Positions 53,361 through 63,553 of a DNA stretch of 64,000 bases are shown here, in pieces. Each line of letters begins with the position of its first letter. Position 1 is the first letter of the stretch. Made by a program: the position numbers and the translations under genes. The stretch lies in contig OY726569.1 in the NCBI GenBank assembly GCA_963383645.1, positions 79,638,211-79,702,210 on the forward strand, read 5' to 3'. This DNA comes from Muscardinus avellanarius. Its lineage: Eukaryota > Chordata > Mammalia > Rodentia > Gliridae. The notes beneath the pieces are model-generated. The model was given only the letters and a program-made list of their open reading frames with translations. It searched no databases and was not told the DNA's origin.

Positions 53361-54004
53361 GTGCAGCTTGCTCCAACCGATTACAGACCAACAGATGACA
53401 TAGTTGCACTGTGACCGAGTTCATTGTGGAGGTCATGGGCTTCCTGCCCGGCATCTGTCACCCAATATCGGTGTTAAAAGCCCTATGCCCCGTCCCGCAT
53501 CACATCTCAGAAATGCCATCACCCTCTTAGCCACATCCCAGAAACGGTTGTCTCATTTGTTTATACTCTCAAGAGCGGTCGGGGGGCTTTCGTACCTAAT
53601 GCCGGCATTTAGAGCTACCTCTGCAGGATTTGGCTACATTTTTCCGTCTGGTCCTAATTCTGTTGAATGACATCATGTATCCATCCATATTCCCACCCAG
53701 ATTTGTCCAGATTTTTTGTGTGTGCGTGGTCTGAGTTTACATCAAAGAATCCCCAAAGGCCCTTGGGTGGGTACTTTTAGTTATGGTCACATTGGGTCGT
53801 TATTCTTTTCTTTATGACCGTTTTAATTCAAAACAAAGAGGTCCTTTGATTTCTCCAAAAGAAATGGAAATAAATTGAGGACAGAGAGTATTACATATCA
53901 AGACGTCAGATTGCTTGATATGTAGTATTAACATACTGATGAAGTTAAACATTCCAAGGCACAAATAATGTCTCTGAAATCAGTATTCCACCTACCTTGT
54001 GTGT
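53361..54004. other. Island flank, no recognised feature
   Basis: CpG content falls off after about 53620. A palindromic-looking pair around TATCAAG/CTTGATA sits at 53897-53922. Confidence 0.4.
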
Positions 54005-54098
54005 GTCCGTGTCCGTGTGTGTGTATGTGTGTGTGTGTGTAATGAACCCAAGGCTTCCTGCATAAAGTGATATACCACTGAACCACGACCCCAGCCCT
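54005..54098 (-). mobile_element. ID SINE with TG tail
   Basis: Reversed ID keeping CTTCCTGCATAAAGTGATATACC in its middle. Confidence 0.6.
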
Positions 54099-54320
54099 AG
54101 AAACGTTCTTAACCTTACTCTGGACTCCCATCAGTGAAACCAAGCTAACATCTGGCAAGAGATAGTGATCTAGCCTCAGGGGTTTCAATCAAATCCTGCT
54201 TTAAAAAATAACTTGAAATCTTTAGTTATAGTGTCAAATAAATCTTCACCAGCTCATGCACATACAAGTCTGAAATGTTTCATAAAAGGTTTAGATGACC
54301 CGATAGCTTGTTTTCAAAAC

Positions 54321-54322
<2 letters not shown>

Positions 54323-54373
<51 letters not shown>
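54323..54373. repeat. (GA)n microsatellite
   Basis: About 25 pure GA units, not attached to a SINE. Confidence 0.95.
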
Positions 54374-54375
<2 letters not shown>

Positions 54376-54399
54376 CTAATACAAATCTCAGGTTAGAAA

Positions 54400-55005
54400 C
54401 AAGAAAGTAAAGTTACTCTCCTAGATTGGGGTGGATAAGAAGGGTATCTGTTCTCTCTGCTCTCATCTTAGCCCACTACTTCTTTTCCCCTTTATTTGCT
54501 CTCGTGAGTATCCTTGCTAATCCCCTTCCCCCATCCCTGGCCTGCCTCACAGCCTATAATTTTCTTCAAAGATGTGAGTGAAATCAAATGAAATGGGAGC
54601 TAGCTTAATGCAAATAGGACCAAAGGGCACAGCTCTTTATCATAATGAACTTCATTCTGATTAAGTCAGGAACTGCAAGTGCCTACTATTTACTCGGTAA
54701 ATATATTAAAGTGCCAGGCAAGTCTCCCTTCTGTCCTGATACTGCCAGAGAATATTTGAAAGTCTGATATAAGATCATTTTTTTAGACCATCAAACATCC
54801 CTTTCTAATTTTATCTCTTTTTACGTTTCCAGGAATACAGTGTCTTAGTCTCTGAAAGGCAATATATCCGAGTTACACCGACAAGGGAGTAATGAGGCAT
54901 ATTTACATTTAACATTCTAGATGGCCTGAAAAGCTGGGAGAGGTGACTGAGGGCATCCTCTTTTTTTCAGTATGGATGAGGAAGAGGGAGGGAGGTGGAA
55001 GATGT
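54400..55005. other. No recognised feature
   Basis: AT-rich single-copy-looking sequence with few ORFs. Confidence 0.4.
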
Positions 55006-55009
55006 CAGA

Positions 55010-55120
55010 ATCTCTAAGTGCCTAGATTTGACTCTAGCACATGAACCAGACTTGTAGATTTATGGCCCTGTCCAAGGGCATCCATTATAACTTCCAAGCT
55101 TCAGTGTTTTTTCTAAGTGT
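55010..55120 (+). mobile_element. MIR fragment
   Basis: ATTTGACTCTAGCACATGAA, TATGGCCCTGTCCAAGGGCA, AACTTCCAAGCTTCAGTG. Confidence 0.5.
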
Positions 55121-55124
55121 CCTT

Positions 55125-55210
55125 TTTTTGTCTTGGTGGTGGTGGCACTGGGGATGGAGTCCAGGTCTGGTGCATGCTAGGCAAGCACTCTATTACTGAG
55201 CTGCATTCCT
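55125..55210 (-). mobile_element. ID SINE
   Basis: Reversed full ID (GTCTGGTGCATGCTAGGCAAG, TACTGAGCTGCATTCC). Confidence 0.72.
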
Positions 55211-55227
55211 TGTACCCCCTCCCAATC

Positions 55228-55285
55228 TGTGGTACTGGGAATTGAACCCAGGTATGGTCTGCTTCTGAGCTACATACCCAGCCTT

Positions 55286-55321
<36 letters not shown>

Positions 55322-55604
55322 TGTAAACTACACCCACAGCCCTATTTTTTATTCTTTATTTTCAAACAGGGTCTCACTGAGTTGCAAAGGGCCTCACTAA
55401 GTAGTAGCTGAAGCTGTCATCGAACCGCGCTCCTCCTGTCTCAGCCTCCCAAATGCTGAGATTATAAGCGTGTGCCACCACGCCCAGCTTCTTTTTATTT
55501 TGAAACAGGGTCTCACTAAGTTGCCAAGGCTGGCCTCAAACTGTGACCTTCCTGTCTCAATCTCCTAAGTACTGAGATTACAGGTGTGTGCCATGGCCAG
55601 CTCT
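55228..55604 (-). mobile_element. B1-dID SINE with a second one in its linker
   Basis: Outer right half 55228-55283 and outer left half 55492-55604. Inner SINE with (TTTA)n tail (55285-55321), 5'-shortened right half, and left half ending ACCACGCCCAGC. Confidence 0.85.
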
Positions 55605-55639
55605 AGTTCCCCCATTTTAATCAATCAACCAATCAATTA

Positions 55640-55840
55640 ATGGTGCTGGAGATTGAATCTAGGGGCATTTTACCTCTGAGCTATACCCTCAGCCCTATTT
55701 TCTAATTTTTATTTGGAAACAGGGTCTCGCTAGGTTGATGAGAGTCTCACTACTTTCTGAGGCTGGCATTGAACCTGGGATCCTCCTGTCTCAGCCTTCT
55801 AAGTATTGGGATTATAAGTGTGTGCCACTATGCTCAGCTA
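55640..55840 (-). mobile_element. B1-dID SINE
   Basis: Reversed dimer (GTGCTGGAGATTGAATCTAGG). Linker ATTTTTATTTGG type. Confidence 0.85.
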
Positions 55841-55849
55841 GTCCCCTCC

Positions 55850-55935
55850 CTTTTTATTTTTTTATTTTTATTTTTGTGGTACCGAGGATTGAACCCAGGG
55901 ACATTCTACCTCTGAGCTACACCCTCAACCCTACT
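55850..55935 (-). mobile_element. dID half
   Basis: Tail TTTTTATTTTTATTTTT then reversed right half only. Confidence 0.75.
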
Positions 55936-55936
55936 T

Positions 55937-56001
55937 TTTTTTTGGTGGTGGTACTGGGGTTCCTGGAAGCCCTTCTACCTCTGGGCTATACTCCCAGACC
56001 T
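55937..56001 (-). mobile_element. dID half, hairpin-core subfamily
   Basis: GGGGTTCCTGGAAGCCCTTC type right half; the left half is absent. Confidence 0.8.
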
Positions 56002-56255
56002 AGACATGTTCTTCCTGGACAGGAATGAAATGAAATGGTGCTTCATAGGAGCAGTGGGCTCTTGGGCAGGTCCAAGAAACAAGATAATCATTTAAATCAA
56101 GCCAGTCCTCACGGTTGTGCCCTTTGCTAACAAGAGCCTACCCCAGTGGACTATAGGTCTACCCACAGATGGTGTGTATGGGGGTTTTCATTACCTTCAC
56201 ACAGGTCTTCAAAACCACCACTGTACAGTAATCCAATTCTCATGCTGTTGGCTTT

Positions 56256-56466
56256 TTTTGGGGGGAGGGTACTGGGGATGGAACCCAGGGGCATTCTACC
56301 TCCAAGCTACACTCCAGACCCCATTTTTTATTCTTTAATTTTGAAACAGGGTCTTACTAAGTTGCTGAGGGCCTCACTAAGTAGCTGAGGCTGTCTGCGA
56401 ACCGCGGTCCTCCTAACTCAGCCTCACAAGTAGTGGGATTACAAGCGTGCGCCACTAAACTGGGCT
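56256..56466 (-). mobile_element. B1-dID SINE
   Basis: T/G-run, reversed dimer. Flanks CATGCTGTTGGCTTT and CACGCTGCTGGATT look like a decayed TSD. Confidence 0.88.
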
Positions 56467-56603
56467 TTCACGCTGCTGGATTATAAGGGCAAGCAAAGTT
56501 TGTTTGTTTTTAAGTTGGAGAATAGGTTGCTGACTTTTAATTTTACTGAACAACAATTACTAATTATTATCACCATCATTTAATAAATGACAGGACTATT
56601 TTT

Positions 56604-57137
56604 GGAGGGAGTTGTGGGACTGGAACCCAGGGATGCTCCTCCTCCTCTTCTTCCTCCTCCTCCTCCTCCTCCTCCTTCTCCTCTTCTTCTTCTTCTTCTT
56701 CTTCTTCTTCTTCTTCTTCTTCTTCTTCTTCTTCTTCTTCTTCTTCTTCTTCTTCTTCTTCTTTTTGGTGGTACTGGGGGTGGAACCCAGAGGCTTTCTA
56801 CCTCCGGGCTATACTCCCAGACCTTTTTTGTATTTTATTTGGAAACAGGGTCTCACTAAGTTGCTGAGAGCCTCACTAAGTAGCTGAGGCTGGCTTTGAA
56901 CTCGTGCGATCCTCCTGTCTCAGCCTCCCCAGTGTGGGGATTACAAGCGTGCGCCACCACGCCCAGTGGGATGCTCTACTTCTGAGCTCCCCCCCCCCAG
57001 CCCTTTTTATTTTGTAACAAGTTGTCATCAGGTTCCTGGGGGTCTCCTTAGGTTGCAGAGGCAGGCCTCAAAACTGGGATCCTTCTGTCTCATCCTCCCA
57101 AGTACTGGAATTACAGGCTTTTGCCACCACACCCAAG
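56604..57137 (-). mobile_element. Old B1-dID SINE split by a younger one
   Basis: Outer right half 56604-56640 and 56968-57010, left half to 57137. GGGATGCTC is duplicated at 56631-56639 and 56967-56975, around the inner insertion. Confidence 0.85.
56640..56966 (-). mobile_element. B1-dID SINE whose tail is (GAA)n
   Basis: Inserted in the outer SINE. Its reversed tail is (CCT)n then 27 uninterrupted CTT units (56683-56763), i.e. GAA on the SINE sense strand. Body 56764-56966 is a complete young dimer. Confidence 0.93.
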
Positions 57138-57189
57138 TTATGACAGGACATTTTAATATTACAGAAGTCAAAAGGACGTAACCCTAAGA

Positions 57190-57413
57190 GCCGGGCGTGG
57201 TGGCGTACACTTGTCATTGTAACTGCACTCCTCAGTACTTGGGAGGCTAAGACAGGACAATCACAGGTTTGCGGCCAGCTTCAAATACTTAGTGAGGTTC
57301 TCTGCAATTTCATGAGACCTTGTTTCAAATAAAGTATAAAAAATTGGGCTGGGGATGTAGCTCGGAGGTAGAATACCCCTGGGTTCCATCCCCAGTACCA
57401 CACATACAAAAAA
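57190..57413 (+). mobile_element. B1-dID SINE with small insertion
   Basis: TGTAATCCC is replaced by TGTCATTGTAACTGCACTCC. Right half normal. Confidence 0.85.
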
Positions 57414-57596
57414 AGTACATAACCTAAGACAAAAGGGAAGCTCTATGCTGTATGGAGACTCCCTTCTTTGTCTTTGATTTCCCTATCTTCCTTTGACAAT
57501 TTCTTCTTCTTTTGTATTCCTTCTTTGGTACCCATGGATGATACCAAAGAAATTAAGAACAGAGAGGTAAAAATTTAACCCAAGAATTAATTTTCC

Positions 57597-57786
57597 AGTC
57601 GGGTGTGGTGACGCTTGCTTGTAATCCCAGTACTTGGAGGCTGAGATAGGAGGTTTGCAGGTTTGCATCCAGCCTCAGCTACTTGTGAGACCCTCTGCAA
57701 CCTGTTTCAAAATAAAGAATAAAATAGGGCTGAGGGTGTACCTTGGAGGTAGAATGCCCGAGTTCAATCCTTAGTACTGCAAAACA
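57597..57786 (+). mobile_element. B1-dID SINE, 12-bp TSD
   Basis: TSD AATTAATTTTCC at 57585-57596 and 57787-57798. Both halves have short deletions. Confidence 0.92.
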
Positions 57787-57799
57787 AATTAATTTTCCT

Positions 57800-58520
57800 A
57801 ATCATTCTGATCACTTTTCACACCAGGCATCTTTGGTCACCAGGTTCTATTGTAAAGTAAAGGGGAGTAATATAATCTCGCCAGGATGGGTTACTGATTC
57901 AGGAACGTGATACATTGAGTATTTCTCTTGTAATTCCTTCCACTCTAGGGCAGATCAGTTTGCTTTTATTCAGTCCATTTCTTGCTTGGACCATGTCCCA
58001 CCCACCTGAGCACTTGAGGTTCTGCCTGGGGAGGTGGGATTATTGACTGCTCCAAGCCTGGTTCAGTCATCAGATGGTGCTGATTGGTAGAAACTGGCAT
58101 AGTTCCCAGAGGAGGGACTGAGCCCGCCTTCCAACTAGTGGCAGAGTCAGGGGCCAGAGACACTGGGAGAGCCAGAGTAACCAGAGCCTTGAGCAAGCCT
58201 CAGCCCGTACTGTTTTCCTGCTTCTGTTTCCTCTCTTAGAGTGGAAGCATTTTATATGTTCTGTGGCTGCATATGAACCCAAAGCAATCAGTACAATGCA
58301 TACATAGCTCCAAAGCCCAGTGCATCTAGAAGCTGGGGCTATAATTGAATTCTAAGCAACAGAAGCATAATTAAGGCTCATGAGACTGATGTTTTCTCTT
58401 ATCAGACACTCCCTGATAGGTACCAAGGGAGGTAATTCACTTAGGTCACCAGAGTATACCTACTATACTGAAGAAAATGCTGATCCAGGTATCCACTGTG
58501 GATTCAAAAATTATGAGATT
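57800..58520. other. No recognised feature
   Basis: Single-copy-looking; minus-strand ORFs (57966-58196, 58070-58282) unassigned. Confidence 0.4.
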
Positions 58521-58521
58521 G

Positions 58522-58609
58522 GGGCAGGGATGTAGCTCAGTGGCAAAGCACCTGCTTTGCAGGTGTGGTGCTCTGGGTTCGATCCCCGGTTCCAAAAGAG
58601 ACAAAAAAA
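58522..58609 (+). mobile_element. ID SINE with intact Pol III boxes, tRNA-Ala-like
   Basis: Box A TAGCTCAGTGGC and box B GGTTCGATCCC are both intact. The middle CACCTGCTTTGCAGGTG recalls the anticodon arm of tRNA-Ala(UGC). The acceptor ends do not pair as a working tRNA and an A-rich tail follows, so it is a SINE. Confidence 0.8.
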
Positions 58610-58672
58610 GGAACCCCTTTAAAAAAATAAGCTAAGAAAAATTATGAGATCATTATTTAAAAAATTATTGAG

Positions 58673-58885
58673 CCAGGCATGGTAGTGCATGCCTATAATT
58701 CCAGTACATGTGAGGCTGATACAGGAGGATCTCAGGTTTAAGGAGAGCATCAGCAATGTTAAGAGAATCTCAGCAAACTAGCAAGACCCTGTTACCAAAA
58801 AAAAGTGGGGGCTGGGGGTGTAATTCAGAGGTAGACTGCCCCTGGGTTCTATCCCTTCTACAATAACAACAACAAAAAAAAAATT
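58673..58885 (+). mobile_element. B1-dID SINE, old
   Basis: GCCAGGCATGGTAGTGCATG start; right half GGTGTAATTCAGAGGTAGAC; AAC-type tail. Confidence 0.83.
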
Positions 58886-59040
58886 GAACCCATTCAACCA
58901 AAATGGCATAATAATATCTCACCACTGAAATGTGGTAAATATTAAATATTATCTCTGTAAAGCACTTGGCATAATTTCTGAGCAAGCACTCAACAAGTGT
59001 TAGTTTTTATGATTTCCACTCATTCAAAAAGTATTTCTGA

Positions 59041-59250
59041 GTTGGGCGTGGTGGCACATGCTTGGAATCCCAGCACTTGGGAGGCTGAGATAGGAGGATC
59101 ACACAGGTTTGAAGTCAGCCTCAGCTAGCTAGTGAGGCTCTCAGAAACTTAGTGAGACCCTGTTTCCAAATAAAGTGTAAAATAGGTCTAGGAGTATAGC
59201 CTAGAGGTAGAAGGCCCTGGGTTCCACCCTCAATACCACCGAAAAAAAAA
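59041..59250 (+). mobile_element. B1-dID SINE, 15-bp TSD
   Basis: TSD AAAAAGTATTTCTGA at 59026-59040, recurring as AAAAAGTATTTTTGA at 59251-59265. Confidence 0.92.
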
Positions 59251-59266
59251 AAAAAGTATTTTTGAA

Positions 59267-59480
59267 GCTGGGCACAGTAGCACACACTTGTAATCCCAGT
59301 TCTTGGGAGGCTGAGACAGGAGAATTTAGGTTTGAGGACAGCCTCAGCAAGTGGTGAGAAACTCATCGACCTAGCTAGACTCTGTTTCAAAACAAAAATA
59401 AAAAGGGCTAGGGGCATAGCTCAGAGATAGAATGCCCCTAGGTTCTATCCCCAGCACCAAAAAATTAAAAATAAATAAAT
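59267..59480 (+). mobile_element. B1-dID SINE, old
   Basis: GCTGGGCACAGTAGCACACA start; right half GGGCATAGCTCAGAGATAGA. Confidence 0.85.
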
Positions 59481-59492
59481 AAAATTTAAAAA

Positions 59493-59690
59493 TCTGAGCA
59501 AGGTGGCACATGCTTGTAATCCCAGTACTTGGGAGGCTGAGACAAGAGGATTGCAGGTTTGTGCCAGCCTCAACAACTTAGTGAGGCCCTCAGCAACTTA
59601 GTGAGACCCTGTTTCAAAATTTAAAAATAGGGATGGGGGTGTATCTCAGAGGTACTGTGGTACTGGGTTCAATCCCCAGTACCACAAACA
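59493..59690 (+). mobile_element. B1-dID SINE
   Basis: Near-complete; right half carries GGTACTGTGGTACTGGG, a local slip duplication. Confidence 0.85.
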
Positions 59691-59716
59691 GAATGAAGGA
59701 ATGAATGAATGAATGG

Positions 59717-59786
59717 ATAGAACTGGGGGTATAGCTTGGAGATAGAATGCCCCTGGGTTCCATCCTCAGTAATAAATCAATAAATA
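59717..59786 (+). mobile_element. dID half
   Basis: GGGGGTATAGCTTGGAGATA...GGGTTCCATCC after a (GAAT)n run; it extends the previous element, as at 32270. Confidence 0.7.
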
Positions 59787-59799
59787 GTTCCTAATTCAG

Positions 59800-59905
59800 C
59801 CTGGGTGCTCAGGGGAAGTAAATGAGGATGTTGCATTTGAGGTTTGAGATCTAGACGGAGAATAGGATGGACTGAGCAAAGAGTGGAAGGTGGGGGCAGG
59901 AAGCA
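59800..59905 (-). mobile_element. L2 fragment (antisense)
   Basis: GATGTTGCATTTGAGGTTTG...GGGGGCAGGAAGCAC fits antisense L2. Confidence 0.4.
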
Positions 59906-60895
59906 CATATATCATACTAAGAACCATTAATTCTATGTCTGGAAATTCTTTTCACAAATATTCTAGAGGCTGGGACTGCTAAAGATAGAGGTGATACCTG
60001 CATTGGAAGTTTGCAATCAGATTGAATTTAGTTCTGGGCTCCAGGATACAGGGCAGCAGTGGCCTAGAGATTCCCTCCCCCTTCCCAGGCATCACTGACA
60101 GTGCTAGAGGCTGCCTCAGCTTCCCCGGGTGGGTCTCCCTTGCCTGGAACAATTAATATCAAATAGGACAGAAATGACCTCTCTGGGAAATGAAAGTGGC
60201 TTCTTGTCCTTCCTGTAATGAAAGTCACCCTAGTGCCCCAAGAATGTGTCAGCATACACTTGCTGCTGGATTCAGTCATCAAGCAGGGGCTGAATGGCCC
60301 CCTCGGATGGGGGATAAGCCCTCTCAAGGGAGCCACATCACACTTGAGCCCACTTTTCCCTTTGCTACTGAAAAAAATGTTGTTTTTTTTCCCCTCTCTG
60401 ATTTCACATGCTCTCCTTATGTCATTCCCATTAGCACATTTTCACAGCCTGGTTCAAATTCCAGCTATGAAATAGTTCACATAGTTCAGAGTAGACATAA
60501 TATTTACAGGAACTGAAGATGGGTGGGTTCTGATAGTGGCTTGTGGAATCGTCTCCAGTGCAGTCAAAATAACAAAGAATCCAAGAAATGAATGCCTGGA
60601 GTTTTGTGCCTTGTAACCCTGCTCCCGAGTGAACCTTCATCCCTGCGTAAGGAGCAGCAGAATCCAGGGGAGTGGTGCAGTGGGTGAGAAAGCTTGGTTT
60701 GGTCAGTGTTCTGCTGTTTTACAGCACACATTCTAAGCCGAACTCTGTTTATTGTCAATGGCTCTCCAAGGAGGGCAAGGTGGAATGCGCCTGTTTTCAA
60801 ATTCCTGTAAAAAAGGGCCCTGGAAGTCCTCAAAGACTGAGTTAGGACGATTTATCTCACTGTTTTTCACTGCTTTCATTTAAGGCTCTCTAAGC
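59906..60895. other. About 1 kb with no recognised feature
   Basis: Short overlapping ORFs (60064-60336 minus, 60190-60516 plus) without domain; not obviously repetitive. Confidence 0.45.
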
Positions 60896-61055
60896 AGCCG
60901 GTGTGGTAATGCATGCCTGTAATCCCAGTACTTGGGAGGCTGATACTGGAAGATCACAGATTCACGGCCAGCCTCGGCAACTTAGACCCTTTAAAAAAAA
61001 AAATAGGGCTGGGGCATAGCTCAGAGGTTGAATGCCCCTGGGTTCAATCCCCAGT

Positions 61056-61104
<49 letters not shown>
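60896..61104 (+). mobile_element. B1-dID SINE with (CA)n tail
   Basis: Left half loses the second CAGCAACTTAGTG part. CA tail 61058-61113. Confidence 0.87.
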
Positions 61105-61114
<10 letters not shown>

Positions 61115-61116
<2 letters not shown>

Positions 61117-61480
61117 CATGCTCTAAGATAAGGAGAAAGATCTCACCAACGATCACACTAGTATGGTGCCATCAATAAGAAGAATGGGTTGTGTTTGCGT
61201 GAGAAGGAGCTGGGAAATCTCCAAATTTGGTAGCACTGATCCAAAGTTGGTATTTAAGGTCTAGGGAGGGAGAACTGTTGATTTGTAGGCCAGTACAGTT
61301 GGAGGTGCCCTTTGCAGCACAGTTGGGTGTAGATATGGGGGATCGGCACTTAGTTTTATGGTTACTGAACCTCACATAGAACGATGCTCTACTCCCTGTC
61401 CTTCAAGGCCAGTTCCTTCTTATCACTCACCTCCCATGGCAATGCCACCTCCTTCCACTAATCCCAAACACAAACTTGTG
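61115..61480. other. No recognised feature
   Basis: Single-copy-looking gap between SINEs. Confidence 0.4.
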
Positions 61481-61680
61481 CTGGGCCTATTGGCGCACAC
61501 TTGTAATCCCCGCGCTTGGGAGGCTGAGACAGGAGGATCGTGCAGGTTCGAAGCCAGCCTCAGCTACTTAGTGAGGCTCTCAGCAACTTAAGTGAGACCC
61601 TGTTTCCAAATAAAATATAAAATGGGTCTGGGAGTATAGCCCGGAGGTAGAAAACCCCTGGGTTCCACCCCTAGTAGCAC

Positions 61681-61729
<49 letters not shown>

Positions 61730-61750
61730 ACACACACACACCAAAAAAAA
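61481..61750 (+). mobile_element. B1-dID SINE with (CA)n tail
   Basis: Complete young dimer (CCCCGCGCTTGGGAGGCTG). Tail about 28 CA units. Confidence 0.92.
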
Positions 61751-61793
61751 CCACAACAAAACAAAACACTAACTTGCTCATTTACAACATATC

Positions 61794-62112
61794 CTTCCTT
61801 CCTTCCTTCCTTCCTTCCTTCCTTCCTTCCTTCCCCTTCCTTCCTTCCTTCCTTCCTTCCTTCCTTCCTTCCTTCCTTCCTTCCTTCCTTCCTTCCCTCC
61901 TTCCTTTTTTTCTTTTGAAGTACTGGATTGAACCCAGGGGCATTCTACCTATGAACTACACAGCCAGCTGGATTTTTATTCTTTATTTTGAAACAGGTTC
62001 TCACTAAGTTGCAGAGGGCCTCACTAAGCAGCCGAGGCTGACCATGACCTGTGATCCTCCTGTCTCAGCCCCGAAGCACTGTGATTATAAGTGTGCACAA
62101 CCATGCCTGGCA
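61794..62112 (-). mobile_element. B1-dID SINE with (TTCC)n tail
   Basis: Reversed tail of about 27 TTCC units with one CCCC break (61794-61906), then reversed dimer ending ACAACCATGCCTGGC. Confidence 0.9.
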
Positions 62113-62125
62113 CATCCTTTCATTT

Positions 62126-62354
62126 ATTTATTTATTTTTATTTTTTATTTTTTTGCAGTCCTGGGGATGGACTCTAGAAGCATTTGACCTCCAAGCTACA
62201 CCCCCATCCCAATTTTTAGTCTTTATTTTGAAACAGGGTCTCACTGAGTTGCAAAGTCCCTCACTAAGTAGCTGAGGCTGGTTGCAAACTCAGATTCTCC
62301 TGTCTCAGCCTCCCAAATGCTGGGATTACAAGTGTGTGCCATCATGCCCCGCTT
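62126..62354 (-). mobile_element. B1-dID SINE, 13-bp TSD
   Basis: TSD CATCCTTTCATTT at 62113-62125 and 62355-62367, i.e. inserted at the edge of the previous SINE. Confidence 0.94.
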
Positions 62355-62394
62355 CATCCTTTCATTTTAATAACTCACGCAGCAATTACGTGTG

Positions 62395-62395
<1 letters not shown>

Positions 62396-62438
<43 letters not shown>

Positions 62439-62597
62439 TATATGAAACCCAGGGGCATTCCACTTCTGAGCTCCATCCCCAGCTTATTTTATTATTTTAT
62501 TTTGAAACAAAGTCTCACAAATTGCTGAGGCTGGCCATAAACCTGTTGTCCTCCTGTTCCAGCCTCCTAAATACTGGGATTATAGGTGTGTACTACC
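62396..62597 (-). mobile_element. B1-dID SINE with (GT)n tail
   Basis: GT repeat 62398-62438, reversed dimer with short left half. Confidence 0.87.
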
Positions 62598-62756
62598 TTT
62601 TATTTGATGTTTATTTTGTTTTCTTGTTTATTCATTACTAGAATGTAAGCTTCAATTTAAGAGGAAGCTTGTGTGTATTTACTATGAATCTTCATGACGT
62701 GCACATAGTTGGTACTCAACAAAGGTGTTAAATGAAGCTTAAAGAACAGGATACCT

Positions 62757-63553
62757 GGAGGACTTCCGGGAAGATGGAACCAAGAAAAGCGGGGCTTAAG
62801 AGCCCCGCCAACAACCAATCTCCATTACCACAAAATCAGCGCCTTTCATAGCCAGAAAACACCATCACCAGAGAAACAAAAAAATCACCAGGCTCCAGAG
62901 AGAAAGCGGACTGAGAACAGAGCTCAGAGCCACAGAGGAGATACACCGGCCTCACGCCCAAGGACGCGGCAGCAACGCCATACTGCCGGCGGCAGCGGCA
63001 AATTCACCGGACGGCTACAGCAAGCCGAGGCGAGCCGCTGCGGAACAGCCAGGCAGGATCTTTCGGCGCAGGGACATCTAAAGCTCCCAGTGGCTGAGCT
63101 CAGCACACGCTGCAGGGACTCAGAGTGGAACTCAAAACCAGAGAAGAAAAAATACGCCAGTCTCACGGCCGAGGGCGTAGCAGTGGCGCCATATTGTCAC
63201 CGGCGGCAGCAGCAGTGAATTCATCGAGTCCAGTACAGCTACATCTGCGTACTCAAAACAGTGAGTCAAACTGCGGGCCACAGAGGAGAAATCCCAGTAC
63301 TGTACTCCCTGGGACTCAACCCAGTGGGGGAGTGGCGGGAGCAGAGATATCACACCATAGGAGAACGTGCAACCTGGCACCCCCCATAGTTTAAAGCAGC
63401 CTCTATCGACTCCCTGGGTCGGAGACTCTGTGATACAACCCAGTAAAGGAGTAGTGGGGTCAGAGATACTACAGACTCGAGATCCAGAGCACCTTAAGCG
63501 AAGTCATAGTGACCCAAGGGAAGAACCCAGAGAAGGCACAAACTTCCGAAATC
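62757..63553 (+). promoter_or_regulatory. L1 5'UTR (copy 2)
   Basis: Aligns with 25374-26171 from the first bases onward. The YY1-type core is changed here to AAGATGGA (62771-62778). Upstream sequence is unrelated to copy 1's flank, confirming the 5' end of the element. Confidence 0.92.

Noticed and set aside
58522..58609. Functional tRNA-Ala gene
   Set aside because: The acceptor and D-stem positions do not line up and an A-rich SINE tail follows.
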